Source of the DNA: Ligustrum vulgare
Lineage: Eukaryota > Streptophyta > Magnoliopsida > Lamiales > Oleaceae
Assembly (NCBI GenBank): GCA_963555705.1
Contig: OY743180.1
Coordinates: 42,564,129 to 42,628,128 of the forward strand
DNA: 64,000 nt
Direction: 5' to 3'
Shown piece by piece: positions 38,037 to 51,537 of this stretch. Both the position numbers and the translations under genes were made by a program. Under the pieces are notes generated by a model that made no database searches, was not told the DNA's origin, and saw only the letters and a list, made by a program, of their open reading frames with translations. Position 1 is the first letter of the stretch. Every line of letters starts with the position of its first letter.

Positions 38037-39345
38037 CCTTCAAAGAGGAAAAAATGAGAGAGATCGAATTTTGGAGAACCAAAAATAGATTAAAAATATG
38101 AAAAAACGAATCAATACCTACAAAATAAATGAAGAACGCGAAAAATCCATCAATCAGCCGGGATCGGCACAAGAACGATGATGATCAGAACGGTCGACTT
38201 TCCTTCAAAGAGGAAAAAATGAGTGAGATGGAATTTTGGAGAACCAAAAATAAATTAAAAGTATGAAAAAACGAATCAATTCCTACAAAATAAATGAAGA
38301 ACGCGAAAACTCCAGTAATCAGCAGGGATCGACACAAGAACGATGATGATCGGAACGGTCGACAAGAATTCGGAGCCGCACAGAGAGCAATTCTTAGGGT
38401 TTTAAGGAAAATGAAATAGAATTTGACATAACGTGTCCAGCTAAAAGTACGGGCAGCCCAAACAATTCCATGCAAAGCATGGAGTTTGGATTCCGGAACT
38501 TAACGGTTAACACCAAAATACAGCATTTGAGAAGTACCTTCGAGCTTCAACGCAACAAACAAATCGACAATCAACTTCTTCCGTTATCCTCTAATGGAAC
38601 AAATCTTCCTTCAAACAGGAAAAAATGATAGAGATCGAATTTCGGAGAACCAAAAATAGATTAAAAATATGAAAAAACGAATCAATTCCTAATAAAATAA
38701 ATGAAGAACGCGAAAACTCCAGCAATCAGCAGGGATCGGCACAAGAACGATGATGATCAGAACGGTCGACTGTCCTTCAAAGAGGAAAAAATGAGTGAGA
38801 TGGAATTTTGGAGAACCAAAAAATAAATTAAAATTATGAAAAAACGAATCAATTACTACAAAATAAATGAAGAACGCGAAAACTCCAGCAATCAGCAAGG
38901 ATCGGGACAAGAACGATGTTGATCAGAACGGTCGACTGTCCTTCAAAGAGGAAAAAATGAGTGAGATGGAATTTTGGAGAACCAAAAATAAATTAAAAGT
39001 ATGAAAAAACGAATCAATTCCTACAAATTAAATGAAGAACGCGAAAACTCCAGCAATCAGCAGGGATCGGCACAAGAACGATGATGATCGGAACGGTCGA
39101 CAAGAATTCGGAGCCGCACAGAGAGGAATTCTTAGGGTTTTAAGGAAAATAAAATAGAATTTGACATAACGTGTCCAGCTAAAAGTACGGGCAGCCCAAA
39201 CAATTCCATGCAAAGCATGGAGTTTGGATTCCGGAACTTAACAGTTAACACCAAAATACAGCGTTTGAGAAGTACCTTCGAGCTTCAACTCAACAAACAA
39301 ATCGACAATCAACTTCTTCCGTTATCCTCTAATGCAACAAATTTT
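38037..39345. repeat. R3b HOR, 5-mer (1,309 bp)
   Basis: Starts: 38037S, 38202, 38608S, 38774S, 38940. The last L is 406 bp (AACCAAAAATAAATT). The S at 38774 has CAGCAAGGATCGGG and GATGTTGATC. The CAGCAAGG plus 406-bp-L combination recurs at 43847-44418 and 47776-48347. Confidence 0.92.
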
Positions 39346-41227
39346 CCTTCAAAGAGGAAAAAATGAGAGAGATCGAATTTTGGAGAACCAAAAATAGATT
39401 AAAAATATGAAAAAACGAATCAATACCAACAAAATAAATGAAGAACGCGAAAACTCCATCAATCAGCCGGGATCGGCACAAGAACGATGATGATCAGAAC
39501 GGTCGACTTTCCTTCAAAGAGGAAAAAATGAGTGAGATGGAATTTTGGAGAACCAAAAATAAATTAAAAGTATGAAAAAACGAATCAATTCCTACAAAAT
39601 AAATGAAGAACGCGAAAACTCCAGTAATCAGCAGGGATCGACACAAGAACGATGATGATCGGAACGGTCGACAAGAATTCGGAGCCGCACAGAGAGCAAT
39701 TCTTAGGGTTTTAAGGAAAATGAAATAGAATTTGACATAACGTGTCCAGCTAAAAGTACGGGCAGCCCAAACAATTCCATGCAAAGCATGGAGTTTGGAT
39801 TCCGGAACTTAACGGTTAACACCAAAATACAGCATTTGAGAAGTACCTTCGAGCATCAACGCAACAAACAAATCGACAATCAACTTCTTCCGTTATCCTC
39901 TAATGGAACAAATCTTCCTTCAAACAGGAAAAAATGATAGAGATCGAATTTCGGAGAACCAAAAATAGATTAAAAATATGAAAAAACGAATCAATTCCTA
40001 ATAAAATAAATGAAGTACGCGAAAACTCCAGCAATCAGCAGGGATCGGCACAAGAACGATGATGATCAGAACGGTCGACTGTCCTTCAAAGAGGAAAAAA
40101 TGAGTGAGATGGAATTTTGGAGAACCAAAAAGAAATTAAAAGTATGAAAAAATGAATCAATTCCTACAAATTAAATGAAGAACGCGAAAACTCCAGCAAT
40201 CAGCAGGGATCGGCACAAGAACGATGATGATCGGAACGGTCGACAAGAATTCGGAGCCGCACAGAGAGGAATTCTTAGGGTTTTAAGGAAAATGAAATAG
40301 AATTTGACATAACGTGTCCAGCTAAAAGTACGGGCAGCCCAAACAATTCCATGCAAAGCATGGAGTTTGGATTCCGGAACTTAACGGTTAACACCAAAAT
40401 ACAGCATTTGAGAAGTACCTTCGAGCATCAACGCAACAAACAAATCGACAATCAACTTCTTCCGTTATCCTCTAATGGAACAAATCTTCCTTCAAACAGG
40501 AAAAAATGATAGAGATCGAATTTCGGAGAACCAAAAATAGATTAAAAATATGAAAAAACGAATCAATTCCTAATAAAATAAATGAAGAACGCGAAAACTC
40601 CAGCAATCAGCAGGGATCGGCACAAGAACGATGATGATCAGAACGGTCGACTGTCCTTCAAAGAGGAAAAAATGAGTGAGATGGAATTTTGGAGAACCAA
40701 AAAATAAATTAAAATTATGAAAAAACGAATCAATTACTACAAAATAAATGAAGAACGCGAAAACTCCAGCAATCAGCAGGGATCGGGACAAGAACGATGA
40801 TGATCAGAACGGTCGACTGTCCTTCAAAGAGGAAAAAATGAGTGAGATGGAATTTTGGAGAACCAAAAAATAAATTAAAAGTATGAAAAAACGAATCAAT
40901 TCCTACAAATTAAATGAAGAACGCGAAAACTCCAGCAATCAGCAGGGATCGGCACAAGAACGATGATGATCGGAACGGTCGACAAGAATTCGGAGCCGCA
41001 CAGAGAGGAATTCTTAGGGTTTTAAGGAAAATGAAATAGAATTTGACATAACGTGTCCAGCTAAAAGTACGGGCAGCCCAAACAATTCCATGCAAATCAT
41101 GGAGTTTGGATTCCGGAACTTAACAGTTAACACCAAAATACAGCGTTTGAGAAGTACCTTCGAGCTTCAACTCAACAAACAAATCGACAATCAACTTCTT
41201 CCGTTATCCTCTAATGCAACAAATTTT
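39346..41227. repeat. R3b HOR, 7-mer variant (1,882 bp), copy 1
   Basis: Starts: 39346S, 39511, 39917S, 40083, 40489S, 40655S, 40821. The markers GAAGTACGCG (39917 monomer) and CCAAAAAGAAATT (40083 monomer) are shared only with the next unit, which shows the two are tandem duplicates. Confidence 0.92.
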
Positions 41228-43109
41228 CCTTCAAAGAGGAAAAAATGAGAGAGATCGAATTTTGGAGAACCAAAAATAGATTAAAAATATGAAAAAACGA
41301 ATCAATACCTACAAAATAAATGAAGAACGCGAAAAATCCATCAATCAGCCGGGATCGGCACAAGAACGATGATGATCAGAACGGTCGACTTTCCTTCAAA
41401 GAGGAAAAAATGAGTGAGATGGAATTTTGGAGAACCAAAAATAAATTAAAAGTATGAAAAAACGAATCAATTCCTACAAAATAAATGAAGAACGCGAAAA
41501 CTCCAGTAATCAGCAGGGATCGACACAAGAACGATGATGATCGGAACGGTCGACAAGAATTCGGAGCCGCACAGAGAGCAATTCTTAGGGTTTTAAGGAA
41601 AATGAAATAGAATTTGACATAACGTGTCCAGCTAAAAGTACGGGCAGCCCAAACAATTCCATGTAAAGCATGGAGTTTGGATTCCGGAACTTAACGGTTA
41701 ACACCAAAATACAGCATTTGAGAAGTACCTTCGAGCTTCAACGCAACAAACAAATCGACAATCAACTTCTTCCGTTATCCTCTAATGGAACAAATCTTCC
41801 TTCAAACAGGAAAAAATGGTAGAGATCGAATTTCGGAGAACCAAAAATAGATTAAAAATATGAAAAAACGAATCAATTCCTAATAAAATAAATGAAGTAC
41901 GCGAAAACTCCAGCAATCAGCAGGGATCGGCACAAGAACGATGATGATCAGAACGGTCGACTGTCCTTCAAAGAGGAAAAAATGAGTGAGATGGAATTTT
42001 GGAGAACCAAAAAGAAATTAAAAGTATGAAAAAATGAATCAATTCCTACAAATTAAATGAAGAACGCGAAAACTCCAGCAATCAGCAGGGATCGGCACAA
42101 GAACGATGATGATCGGAACGGTCGACAAGAATTCGGAGCCGCACAGAGAGGAATTCTTAGGGTTTTAAGGAAAATGAAATAGAATTTGACATAACGTGTC
42201 CAGCTAAAAGTACGGGCAGCCCAAACAATTCCATGCAAAGCATGGAGTTTGGATTCCGGAACTTAACGGTTAACACCAAAATACAGCATTTGAGAAGTAC
42301 CTTCGAGCATCAACGCAACAAACAAATCGACAATCAACTTCTTCCGTTATCCTCTAATGGAACAAATCTTCCTTCAAACAGGAAAAAATGATAGAGATCG
42401 AATTTCGGAGAACCAAAAATAGATTAAAAATATGAAAAAACGAATCAATTCCTAATAAAATAAATGAAGAACGCGAAAACTCCAGCAATCAGCAGGGATC
42501 GGCACAAGAACGATGATGATCAGAACGGTCGACTGTCCTTCAAAGAGGAAAAAATGAGTGAGATGGAATTTTGGAGAACCAAAAAATAAATTAAAATTAT
42601 GAAAAAACGAATCAATTACTACAAAATAAATGAAGAACGCGAAAACTCCAGCAATCAGCAGGGATCGGGACAAGAACGATGATGATCAGAACGGTCGACT
42701 GTCCTTCAAAGAGGAAAAAATGAGTGAGATGGAATTTTGGAGAACCAAAAAATAAATTAAAAGTATGAAAAAACGAATCAATTCCTACAAATTAAATGAA
42801 GAACGCGAAAACTCCAGCAATCAGCAGGGATCGGCACAAGAACGATGATGATCGGAACGGTCGACAAGAATTCGGAGCCGCACAGAGAGGAATTCTTAGG
42901 GTTTTAAGGAAAATGAAATAGAATTTGACATAACGTGTCCAGCTAAAAGTACGGGCAGCCCAAACAATTCCATGCAAATCATGGAGTTTGGATTCCGGAA
43001 CTTAACAGTTAACACCAAAATACAGCGTTTGAGAAGTACCTTCGAGCTTCAACTCAACAAACAAATCGACAATCAACTTCTTCCGTTATCCTCTAATGCA
43101 ACAAATTTT
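41228..43109. repeat. R3b HOR, 7-mer variant (1,882 bp), copy 2
   Basis: Starts: 41228S, 41393, 41799S, 41965, 42371S, 42537S, 42703. It carries the same private markers as 39346-41227. The L at 41393 has ATGTAAAGCATGG, also found in the L at 43275. The S at 41799 has AAATGGTAGAG in place of AAATGATAGAG. Confidence 0.92.
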
Positions 43110-44418
43110 CCTTCAAAGAGGAAAAAATGAGAGAGATCGAATTTTGGAGAACCAAAAATAGATTAAAAATATGAAAAAACGAATCAATACCTACAAAATA
43201 AATGAAGAACGCGAAAAATCCATCAATCAGCCGGGATCGGCACAAGAACGATGATGATCAGAACGGTCGACTTTCCTTCAAAGAGGAAAAAATGAGTGAG
43301 ATGGAATTTTGGAGAACCAAAAATAAATTAAAAGTATGAAAAAACGAATCAATTCCTACAAAATAAATGAAGAACGCGAAAACTCCAGTAATCAGCAGGG
43401 ATCGACACAAGAACGATGATGATCGGAACGGTCGACAAGAATTCGGAGCCGCACAGAGAGCAATTCTTAGGGTTTTAAGGAAAATGAAATAGAATTTGAC
43501 ATAACGTGTCCAGCTAAAAGTACGGGCAGCCCAAACAATTCCATGTAAAGCATGGAGTTTGGATTCCGGAACTTAACGGTTAACACCAAAATACAGCATT
43601 TGAGAAGTACCTTCGAGCTTCAACGCAACAAACAAATCGACAATCAACTTCTTCCGTTATCCTCTAATGGAACAAATCTTCCTTCAAACAGGAAAAAATG
43701 ATAGAGATCGAATTTCGGAGAACCAAAAATAGATTAAAAATATGAAAAAACGAATCAATTCCTAATAAAATAAATGAAGAACGCGAAAACTCCAGCAATC
43801 AGCAGGGATCGGCAGAAGAACGATGATGATCAGAACGGTCGACTGTCCTTCAAAGAGGAAAAAATGAGTGAGATGGAATTTTGGAGAACCAAAAAATAAA
43901 TTAAAATTATGAAAAAACGAATCAATTACTACAAAATAAATGAAGAACGCGAAAACTCCAGCAATCAGCAAGGATCGGGACAAGAACGATGATGATCAGA
44001 ACGGTCGACTGTCCTTCAAAGAGGAAAAAATGAGTGAGATGGAATTTTGGAGAACCAAAAATAAATTAAAAGTATGAAAAAACGAATCAATTCCTACAAA
44101 TTAAATGAAGAACGCGAAAACTCCAGCAATCAGCAGGGATCGGCACAAGAACGATGATGATCGGAACGGTCGACAAGAATTCGGAGCCGCACAGAGAGGA
44201 ATTCTTAGGGTTTTAAGGAAAATAAAATAGAATTTGACATAACGTGTCCAGCTAAAAGTACGGGCAGCCCAAACAATTCCATGCAAAGCATGGAGTTTGG
44301 ATTCCGGAACTTAACAGTTAACACCAAAATACAGCGTTTGAGAAGTACCTTCGAGCTTCAACTCAACAAACAAATCGACAATCAACTTCTTCCGTTATCC
44401 TCTAATGCAACAAATTTT
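43110..44418. repeat. R3b HOR, 5-mer (1,309 bp)
   Basis: Starts: 43110S, 43275, 43681S, 43847S, 44013. It resembles 38037-39345 in the CAGCAAGG marker and the 406-bp final L, and 41228 onward in the ATGTAAAGCATGG marker. It therefore looks like a junction of two source units. GGCAGAAGAACG in the 43681 monomer is private. Confidence 0.92.
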
Positions 44419-45728
44419 CCTTCAAAGAGGAAAAAATGAGAGAGATCGAATTTTGGAGAACCAAAAATAGATTAAAAATATGAAAAAACGAATCAATACC
44501 AACAAAATAAATGAAGAACGCGAAAACTCCATCAATCAGCCGGGATCGGCACAAGAACGATGATGATCAGAACGGTCGACTTTCCTTCAAAGAGGAAAAA
44601 ATGAGTGAGATGGAATTTTGGAGAACCAAAAATAAATTAAAAGTATGAAAAAACGAATCAATTCCTACAAAATAAATGAAGAACGCGAAAACTCCAGTAA
44701 TCAGCAGGGATCGACACAAGAACGATGATGATCGGAACGGTCGACAAGAATTCGGAGCCGCACAGAGAGCAATTCTTAGGGTTTTAAGGAAAATGAAATA
44801 GAATTTGACATAACGTGTCCAGCTAAAAGTACGGGCAGCCCAAACAATTCCATGCAATGCATGGAGTTTGGATTCCGGAACTTAACGGTTAACACCAAAA
44901 TACAGCATTTGAGAAGTACCTTCGAGCATCAACGCAACAAACAAATCGACAATCAACTTCTTCCGTTATCCTCTAATGGAACAAATCTTCCTTCAAACAG
45001 GAAAAAATGATAGAGATCGAATTTCGGAGAACCAAAAATAGATTAAAAATATGAAAAAACGAATCAATTCCTAATAAAATAAATGAAGAACGCGAAAACT
45101 CCAGCAATCAGCAGGGATCGGCACAAGAACGATGATGATCAGAACGGTCGACTGTCCTTCAAAGAGGAAAAAATGAGTGAGATGGAATTTTGGAGAACCA
45201 AAAAATAAATTAAAATTATGAAAAAACGAATCAATTACTACAAAATAAATGAAGAACGCGAAAACTCCAGCAATCAGCAGGGATCGGGACAAGAACGATG
45301 ATGATCAGAACGGTCGACTGTCCTTCAAAGAGGAAAAAATGAGTGAGATGGAATTTTGGAGAACCAAAAAATAAATTAAAAGTATGAAAAAACGAATCAA
45401 TTCCTACAAATTAAATGAAGAACGCGAAAACTCCAGCAATCAGCAGGGATCGGCACAAGAACGATGATGATCGGAACGGTCGACAAGAATTCGGAGCCGC
45501 ACAGAGAGGAATTCTTAGGGTTTTAAGGAAAATGAAATAGAATTTGACATAACGTGTCCAGCTAAAAGTACGGGCAGCCCAAACAATTCCATGCAAATCA
45601 TGGAGTTTGGATTCCAGAACTTAACAGTTAACACCAAAATACAGCGTTTGAGAAGTACCTTCGAGCTTCAACTCAACAAACAAATCGACAATCAACTTCT
45701 TCCGTTATCCTCTAATGCAACAAATTTT
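44419..45728. repeat. R3b HOR, 5-mer (1,310 bp)
   Basis: Starts: 44419S, 44584, 44990S, 45156S, 45322. The final L has GATTCCAGAAC, a loss of the BspEI site TCCGGA, shared with the L at 46632. CATGCAATGCATGG at about 44851-44864 is a private variant of the dyad. Confidence 0.92.
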
Positions 45729-47038
45729 CCTTCAAAGAGGAAAAAATGAGAGAGATCGAATTTTGGAGAACCAAAAATAGATTAAAAATATGAAAAAACG
45801 AATCAATACCTACAAAATAAATGAAGAACGCGAAAAATCCATCAATCAGCCGGGATCGGCACAAGAACGATGATGATCAGAACGGTCGACTTTCCTTCAA
45901 AGAGGAAAAAATGAGTGAGATGGAATTTTGGAGAACCAAAAATAAATTAAAAGTATGAAAAAACGAATCAATTCCTACAAAATAAATGAAGAACGCGAAA
46001 ACTCCAGTAATCAGCAGGGATCGACACAAGAACGATGATGATCGGAACGGTCGACAAGAATTCGGAGCCGCACAGAGAGCAATTCTTAGGGTTTTAAGGA
46101 AAATGAAATAGAATTTGACATAACGTGTCCAGCTAAAAGTACGGGCAGCCCAAACAATTCCATGCAAAGCATGGAGTTTGGATTCCGGAACTTAACGGTT
46201 AACACCAAAATACAGCATTTGAGAAGTACCTTCGAGCTTCAACGCAACAAACAAATCGACAATCAACTTCTTCCGTTATCCTCTAATGGAACAAATCTTC
46301 CTTCAAACAGGAAAAAATGATAGAGATCGAATTTCGGAGAACCAAAAATAGATTAAAAATATGAAAAAACGAATCAATTCCTAATAAAATAAATGAAGAA
46401 CGCGAAAACTCCAGCAATCAGCAGGGATCGGCACAAGAACGATGATGATCAGAACGGTCGACTGTCCTTCAAAGAGGAAAAAATGAGTGAGATGGAATTT
46501 TGGAGAACCAAAAAATAAATTAAAATTATGAAAAAACGAATCAATTACTACAAAATAAATGAAGAACGCGAAAACTCCAGCAATCAGCAGGGATCGGGAC
46601 AAGAACGATGATGATCAGAACGGTCGACTGTCCTTCAAAGAGGAAAAAATGAGTGAGATGGAATTTTGGAGAACCAAAAAATAAATTAAAAGTATGAAAA
46701 AACGAATCAATTCCTACAAATTAAATGAAGAACGCGAAAACTCCAGCAATCAGCAGGGATCGGCACAAGAACGATGATGATCGGAACGGTCGACAAGAAT
46801 TCGGAGCCGCACAGAGAGGAATTCTTAGGGTTTTAAGGAAAATGAAATAGAATTTGACATAACGTGTCCAGCTAAAAGTACGGGCAGCCCAAACAATTCC
46901 ATGCAAATCATGGAGTTTGGATTCCAGAACTTAACAGTTAACACCAAAATACAGCGTTTGAGAAGTACCTTCGAGCTTCAACTCAACAAACAAATCGACA
47001 ATCAACTTCTTCCGTTATCCTCTAATGCAACAAATTTT
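45729..47038. repeat. R3b HOR, 5-mer (1,310 bp)
   Basis: Starts: 45729S, 45894, 46300S, 46466S, 46632. It is nearly identical to the next unit over its first four monomers. It shares GAAAAATCC in the first S with many R3b units and GATTCCAGAAC in the last L with 45322. Confidence 0.92.
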
Positions 47039-48347
47039 CCTTCAAAGAGGAAAAAATGAGAGAGATCGAATTTTGGAGAACCAAAAATAGATTAAAAATA
47101 TGAAAAAACGAATCAATACCTACAAAATAAATGAAGAACGCGAAAAATCCATCAATCAGCCGGGATCGGCACAAGAACGATGATGATCAGAACGGTCGAC
47201 TTTCCTTCAAAGAGGAAAAAATGAGTGAGATGGAATTTTGGAGAACCAAAAATAAATTAAAAGTATGAAAAAACGAATCAATTCCTACAAAATAAATGAA
47301 GAACGCGAAAACTCCAGTAATCAGCAGGGATCGACACAAGAACGATGATGATCGGAACGGTCGACAAGAATTCGGAGCCGCACAGAGAGCAATTCTTAGG
47401 GTTTTAAGGAAAATGAAATAGAATTTGACATAACGTGTCCAGCTAAAAGTACGGGCAGCCCAAACAATTCCATGCAAAGCATGGAGTTTGGATTCCGGAA
47501 CTTAACGGTTAACACCAAAATACAGCATTTGAGAAGTACCTTCGAGCTTCAACGCAACAAACAAATCGACAATCAACTTCTTCCGTTATCCTCTAATGGA
47601 ACAAATCTTCCTTCAAACAGGAAAAAATGATAGAGATCGAATTTCGGAGAACCAAAAATAGATTAAAAATATGAAAAAACGAATCAATTCCTAATAAAAT
47701 AAATGAAGAACGCGAAAACTCCAGCAATCAGCAGGGATCGGCACAAGAACGATGATGATCAGAACGGTCGACTGTCCTTCAAAGAGGAAAAAATGAGTGA
47801 GATGGAATTTTGGAGAACCAAAAAATAAATTAAAATTATGAAAAAACGAATCAATTACTACAAAATAAATGAAGAACGCGAAAACTCCAGCAATCAGCAA
47901 GGATCGGGACAAGAACGATGATGATCAGAACGGTCGACTGTCCTTCAAAGAGGAAAAAATGAGTGAGATGGAATTTTGGAGAACCAAAAATAAATTAAAA
48001 GTATGAAAAAACGAATCAATTCCTACAAATTAAATGAAGAACGCGAAAACTCCAGCAATCAGCAGGGATCGGCACAAGAACGATGATGATCGGAACGGTC
48101 GACAAGAATTCGGAGCCGCACAGAGAGGAATTCTTAGGGTTTTAAGGAAAATAAAATAGAATTTGACATAACGTGTCCAGCTAAAAGTACGGGCAGCCCA
48201 AACAATTCCATGCAAAGCATGGAGTTTGGATTCCGGAACTTAACAGTTAACACCAAAATACAGCGTTTGAGAAGTACCTTCGAGCTTCAACTCAACAAAC
48301 AAATCGACAATCAACTTCTTCCGTTATCCTCTAATGCAACAAATTTT
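47039..48347. repeat. R3b HOR, 5-mer (1,309 bp)
   Basis: Starts: 47039S, 47204, 47610S, 47776S, 47942. It ends with the CAGCAAGG S and 406-bp L combination seen at 38774-39345 and 43847-44418, which shows that this pair moves as a block. Confidence 0.92.
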
Positions 48348-50395
48348 CCTTCAAAGAGGAAAAAATGAGAGAGATCGAATTTTGGAGAACCAAAAATAGA
48401 TTAAAAATATGAAAAAACGAATCAATACCAACAAAATAAATGAAGAACGCGAAAACTCCATCAATCAGCCGGGATCGGCACAAGAACGATGATGATCAGA
48501 ACGGTCGACTTTCCTTCAAAGAGGAAAAAATGAGTGAGATGGAATTTTGGAGAACCAAAAATAAATTAAAAGTATGAAAAAACGAATCAATTCCTACAAA
48601 ATAAATGAAGAACGCGAAAACTCCAGTAATCAGCAGGGATCGACACAAGAACGATGATGATCGGAACGGTCGACAAGAATTCGGAGCCGCACAGAGAGCA
48701 ATTCTTAGGGTTTTAAGGAAAATGAAATAGAATTTGACATAACGTGTCCAGCTAAAAGTACGGGCAGCCCAAACAATTCCATGCAAAGCATGGAGTTTGG
48801 ATTCCGGAACTTAACAGTTAACACCAAAATACAGCGTTTGAGAAGTCCCTTCGAGCTTCAACTCAACAAACAAATCGACAATCAACTTCTTCCGTTATCC
48901 TCTAATGCAACAAATTTTCCTTCAAAGAGGAAAAAATGAGAGAGATCGAATTTTGGAGAACCAAAAATAGATTAAAAATATGAAAAAACGAATCAATACC
49001 TACAAAATAAATGAAGAACACGAAAACTCCATTAATCAGCCGGGATCGGCACAAGAACGATGATGATCGGAACGGTCGACTGTCCTTCAAAGAGGAAAAA
49101 ATGAGTGAGATGGAATTTTGGAGAACCAAAAAATAAATTAAAATTATGAAAAAACGAATCAATTACTACAAAATAAATGAAGAACGCGAAAACTCCAGCA
49201 ATCAGCAGGGATCGGGACAAGAACGATGATGATCAGAACGGTCGACTGTCCTTCAAAGAGGAAAAAATGAGTGAGATGGAATTTTGGAGAACCAAAAAAT
49301 AAATTAAAAGTATGAAAAAACGAATCAATTCCTACAAATTAAATGAAGAACGCGAAAACTCCAGCAATCAGCAGGGATCGGCACAAGAACGATGATGATC
49401 GGAACGGTCGACAAGAATTCGGAGCCGCACAGAGAGGAATTCTTAGGGTTTTAAGGAAAATGAAATAGAATTTGACATAACGTGTCCAGCTAAAAGTACG
49501 GGCAGCCCAAACAATTCCATGCAAAGCATGGAGTTTGGATTCCGGAACTTAACTTTTAACACCAAAATACAGCCTTTGAGAAGTACCTTCGAGCATCAAC
49601 GCAACAAACAAATCGACAATCAACTTCTTCCGTTATCCTCTAATGGAACAAATCTTCCTTCAAACAGGAAAAAATGATAGAGATCGAATTTCGGAGAACC
49701 AAAAATAGATTAAAAATATGAAAAAACGAATCAATTCCTAATAAAATAAATGAAGAACGCGAAAACTCCAGCAATCAGCAGGGATCGGCACAAGAACGAT
49801 GATGATCAGAACGGTCGACTGTCCTTCAAAGAGGAAAAAATGAGTGAGATGGAATTTTGGAGAACCAAAAAATAAATTAAAATTATGAAAAAACGAATCA
49901 ATTACTACAAAATAAATGAAGAACGCGAAAACTCCAGCAATCAGCAGGGATCGGGACAAGAACGATGATGATCAGAACGGTCGACTGTCCTTCAAAGAGG
50001 AAAAAATGAGTGAGATGGAATTTTGGAGAACCAAAAAATAAATTAAAAGTATGAAAAAACGAATCAATTCCTACAAATTAAATGAAGAACGCGAAAACTC
50101 CAGCAATCAGCAGGGATCGGCACAAGAACGATGATGATCGGAACGGTCGACAAGAATTCGGAGCCGCACAGAGAGGAATTCTTAGGGTTTTAAGGAAAAT
50201 GAAATAGAATTTGACATAACGTGTCCAGCTAAAAGTACGGGCAGCCCAAACAATTCCATGCAAATCATGGAGTTTGGATTCCGGAACTTAACAGTTAACA
50301 CCAAAATACAGCGTTTGAGAAGTACCTTCGAGCTTCAACTCAACAAACAAATCGACAATCAACTTCTTCCGTTATCCTCTAATGCAACAAATTTT
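48348..50395. repeat. R3b HOR, rearranged 8-mer (2,048 bp)
   Basis: Starts: 48348S, 48513, 48919S, 49084S, 49250, 49657S, 49823S, 49989. It is a 5-mer followed by S-S-L. The tail of 48513 switches from the usual R3b type to a R1/R4-like tail (CGTTTGAGAAGTCCC, TAATGCAAC). 48919 is an unusual S, and 49250 has AACTTTTAACACC and CAGCCTTTGAG, found nowhere else. It marks decay of the regular 5-mer near the R3b edge. Confidence 0.88.
48919..49083. repeat. Chimeric S monomer with L-type diagnostic base
   Basis: This S reads GATCGGAACGGTCGACTGTCC, whereas other intact S copies read GATCAG at that position. The upstream part (GAACACGAAAACTCCATTAATC) is A-type. It looks like a recombinant between an A-leader L and an S junction, or a local conversion tract. 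Confidence 0.8.
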
Positions 50396-51537
50396 CCTTC
50401 AAAGAGGAAAAAATGAGAGAGATCGAATTTTGGAGAACCAAAAATAGATTAAAAATATGAAAAAACGAATCAATACCTACAAAATAAATGAAGAACGCGA
50501 AAAATCCATCAATCAGCCGGGATCGGTACAAGAACGATGATGATCAGAACGGTCGACTTTCCTTCAAAGAGGAAAAAATGAGTGAGATGGAATTTTGGAG
50601 AACCAAAAATAAATTAAAAGTATGAAAAAACGAATCAATTCCTACAAAATAAATGAAGAACGCGAAAACTCCAGCAATCAGCAGGGATCGGCACAAGAAC
50701 GATGATGATCGGAACGGTCGACAAGAATTCGGAGCCGCACAGAGAGGAATTCTTAGGGTTTTAAGGAAAATGAAATAGAATTTGACATAACGTGTCCAGC
50801 TAAAAGTACGGGCAGCCCAAACAATTCCATGCAAAGCATGGAGTTTGGATTCCGGAACTTAACAGTTAACACCAAAATACAGCGTTTGAGAAGTACCTTC
50901 GAGCTTCAACTCAACAAACAAATCGACAATCAACTTCTTCCGTTATCCTCTAATGCAACAAATTTTCCTTCAAAGAGGAAAAAATGAGAGAGATCGAATT
51001 TTGGAGAACCAAAAATAGATTAAAAATATGAAAAAACGAATCAATACCAACAAAATAAATGAAGAACGCGAAAACTCCATCAATCAGCCGGGATCGGCAC
51101 AAGAACGATGATGATCAGAACGGTCGACTTTCCTTCAAAGAGGAAAAAATGAGTGAGACGGAATTTTGGAGAACCAAAAATAAATTAAAAGTATGAAAAA
51201 ACGAATCAATTCCTACAAAATAAATGAAGAACGCGAAAACTCCAGTAATCAGCAGGGATCGACACAAGAACGATGATGATCGGAACGGTCGACAAGAATT
51301 CGGAGCCGCACAGAGAGGAATTCTTAGGGTTTTAAGGAAAATGAAATAGAATTTGACATAACGTGTCCAGCTAAAAGTACGGGCAGCCCAAACAATTCCA
51401 TGCAAAGCATGGAGTTTGGATTCCGGAACTTAACAGTTAACACCAAAATACAGCGTTTGAGAAGTCCTTTCGAGCTTCAACTCAACAAACAAATCGACAA
51501 TCAACTTCTTCCGTTATCCTCTAATGCAACAAATTTT
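50396..51537. repeat. R3b terminal S-L-S-L block (1,142 bp)
   Basis: Starts: 50396S, 50561, 50967S, 51132. These are two S+L pairs without the S-S element, so the 5-mer pattern has ended. Both S have A leaders and both L are 406-bp B forms. The L at 51132 has GAGTGAGACGG and AAGTCCTTTCGAGC. Confidence 0.88.
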
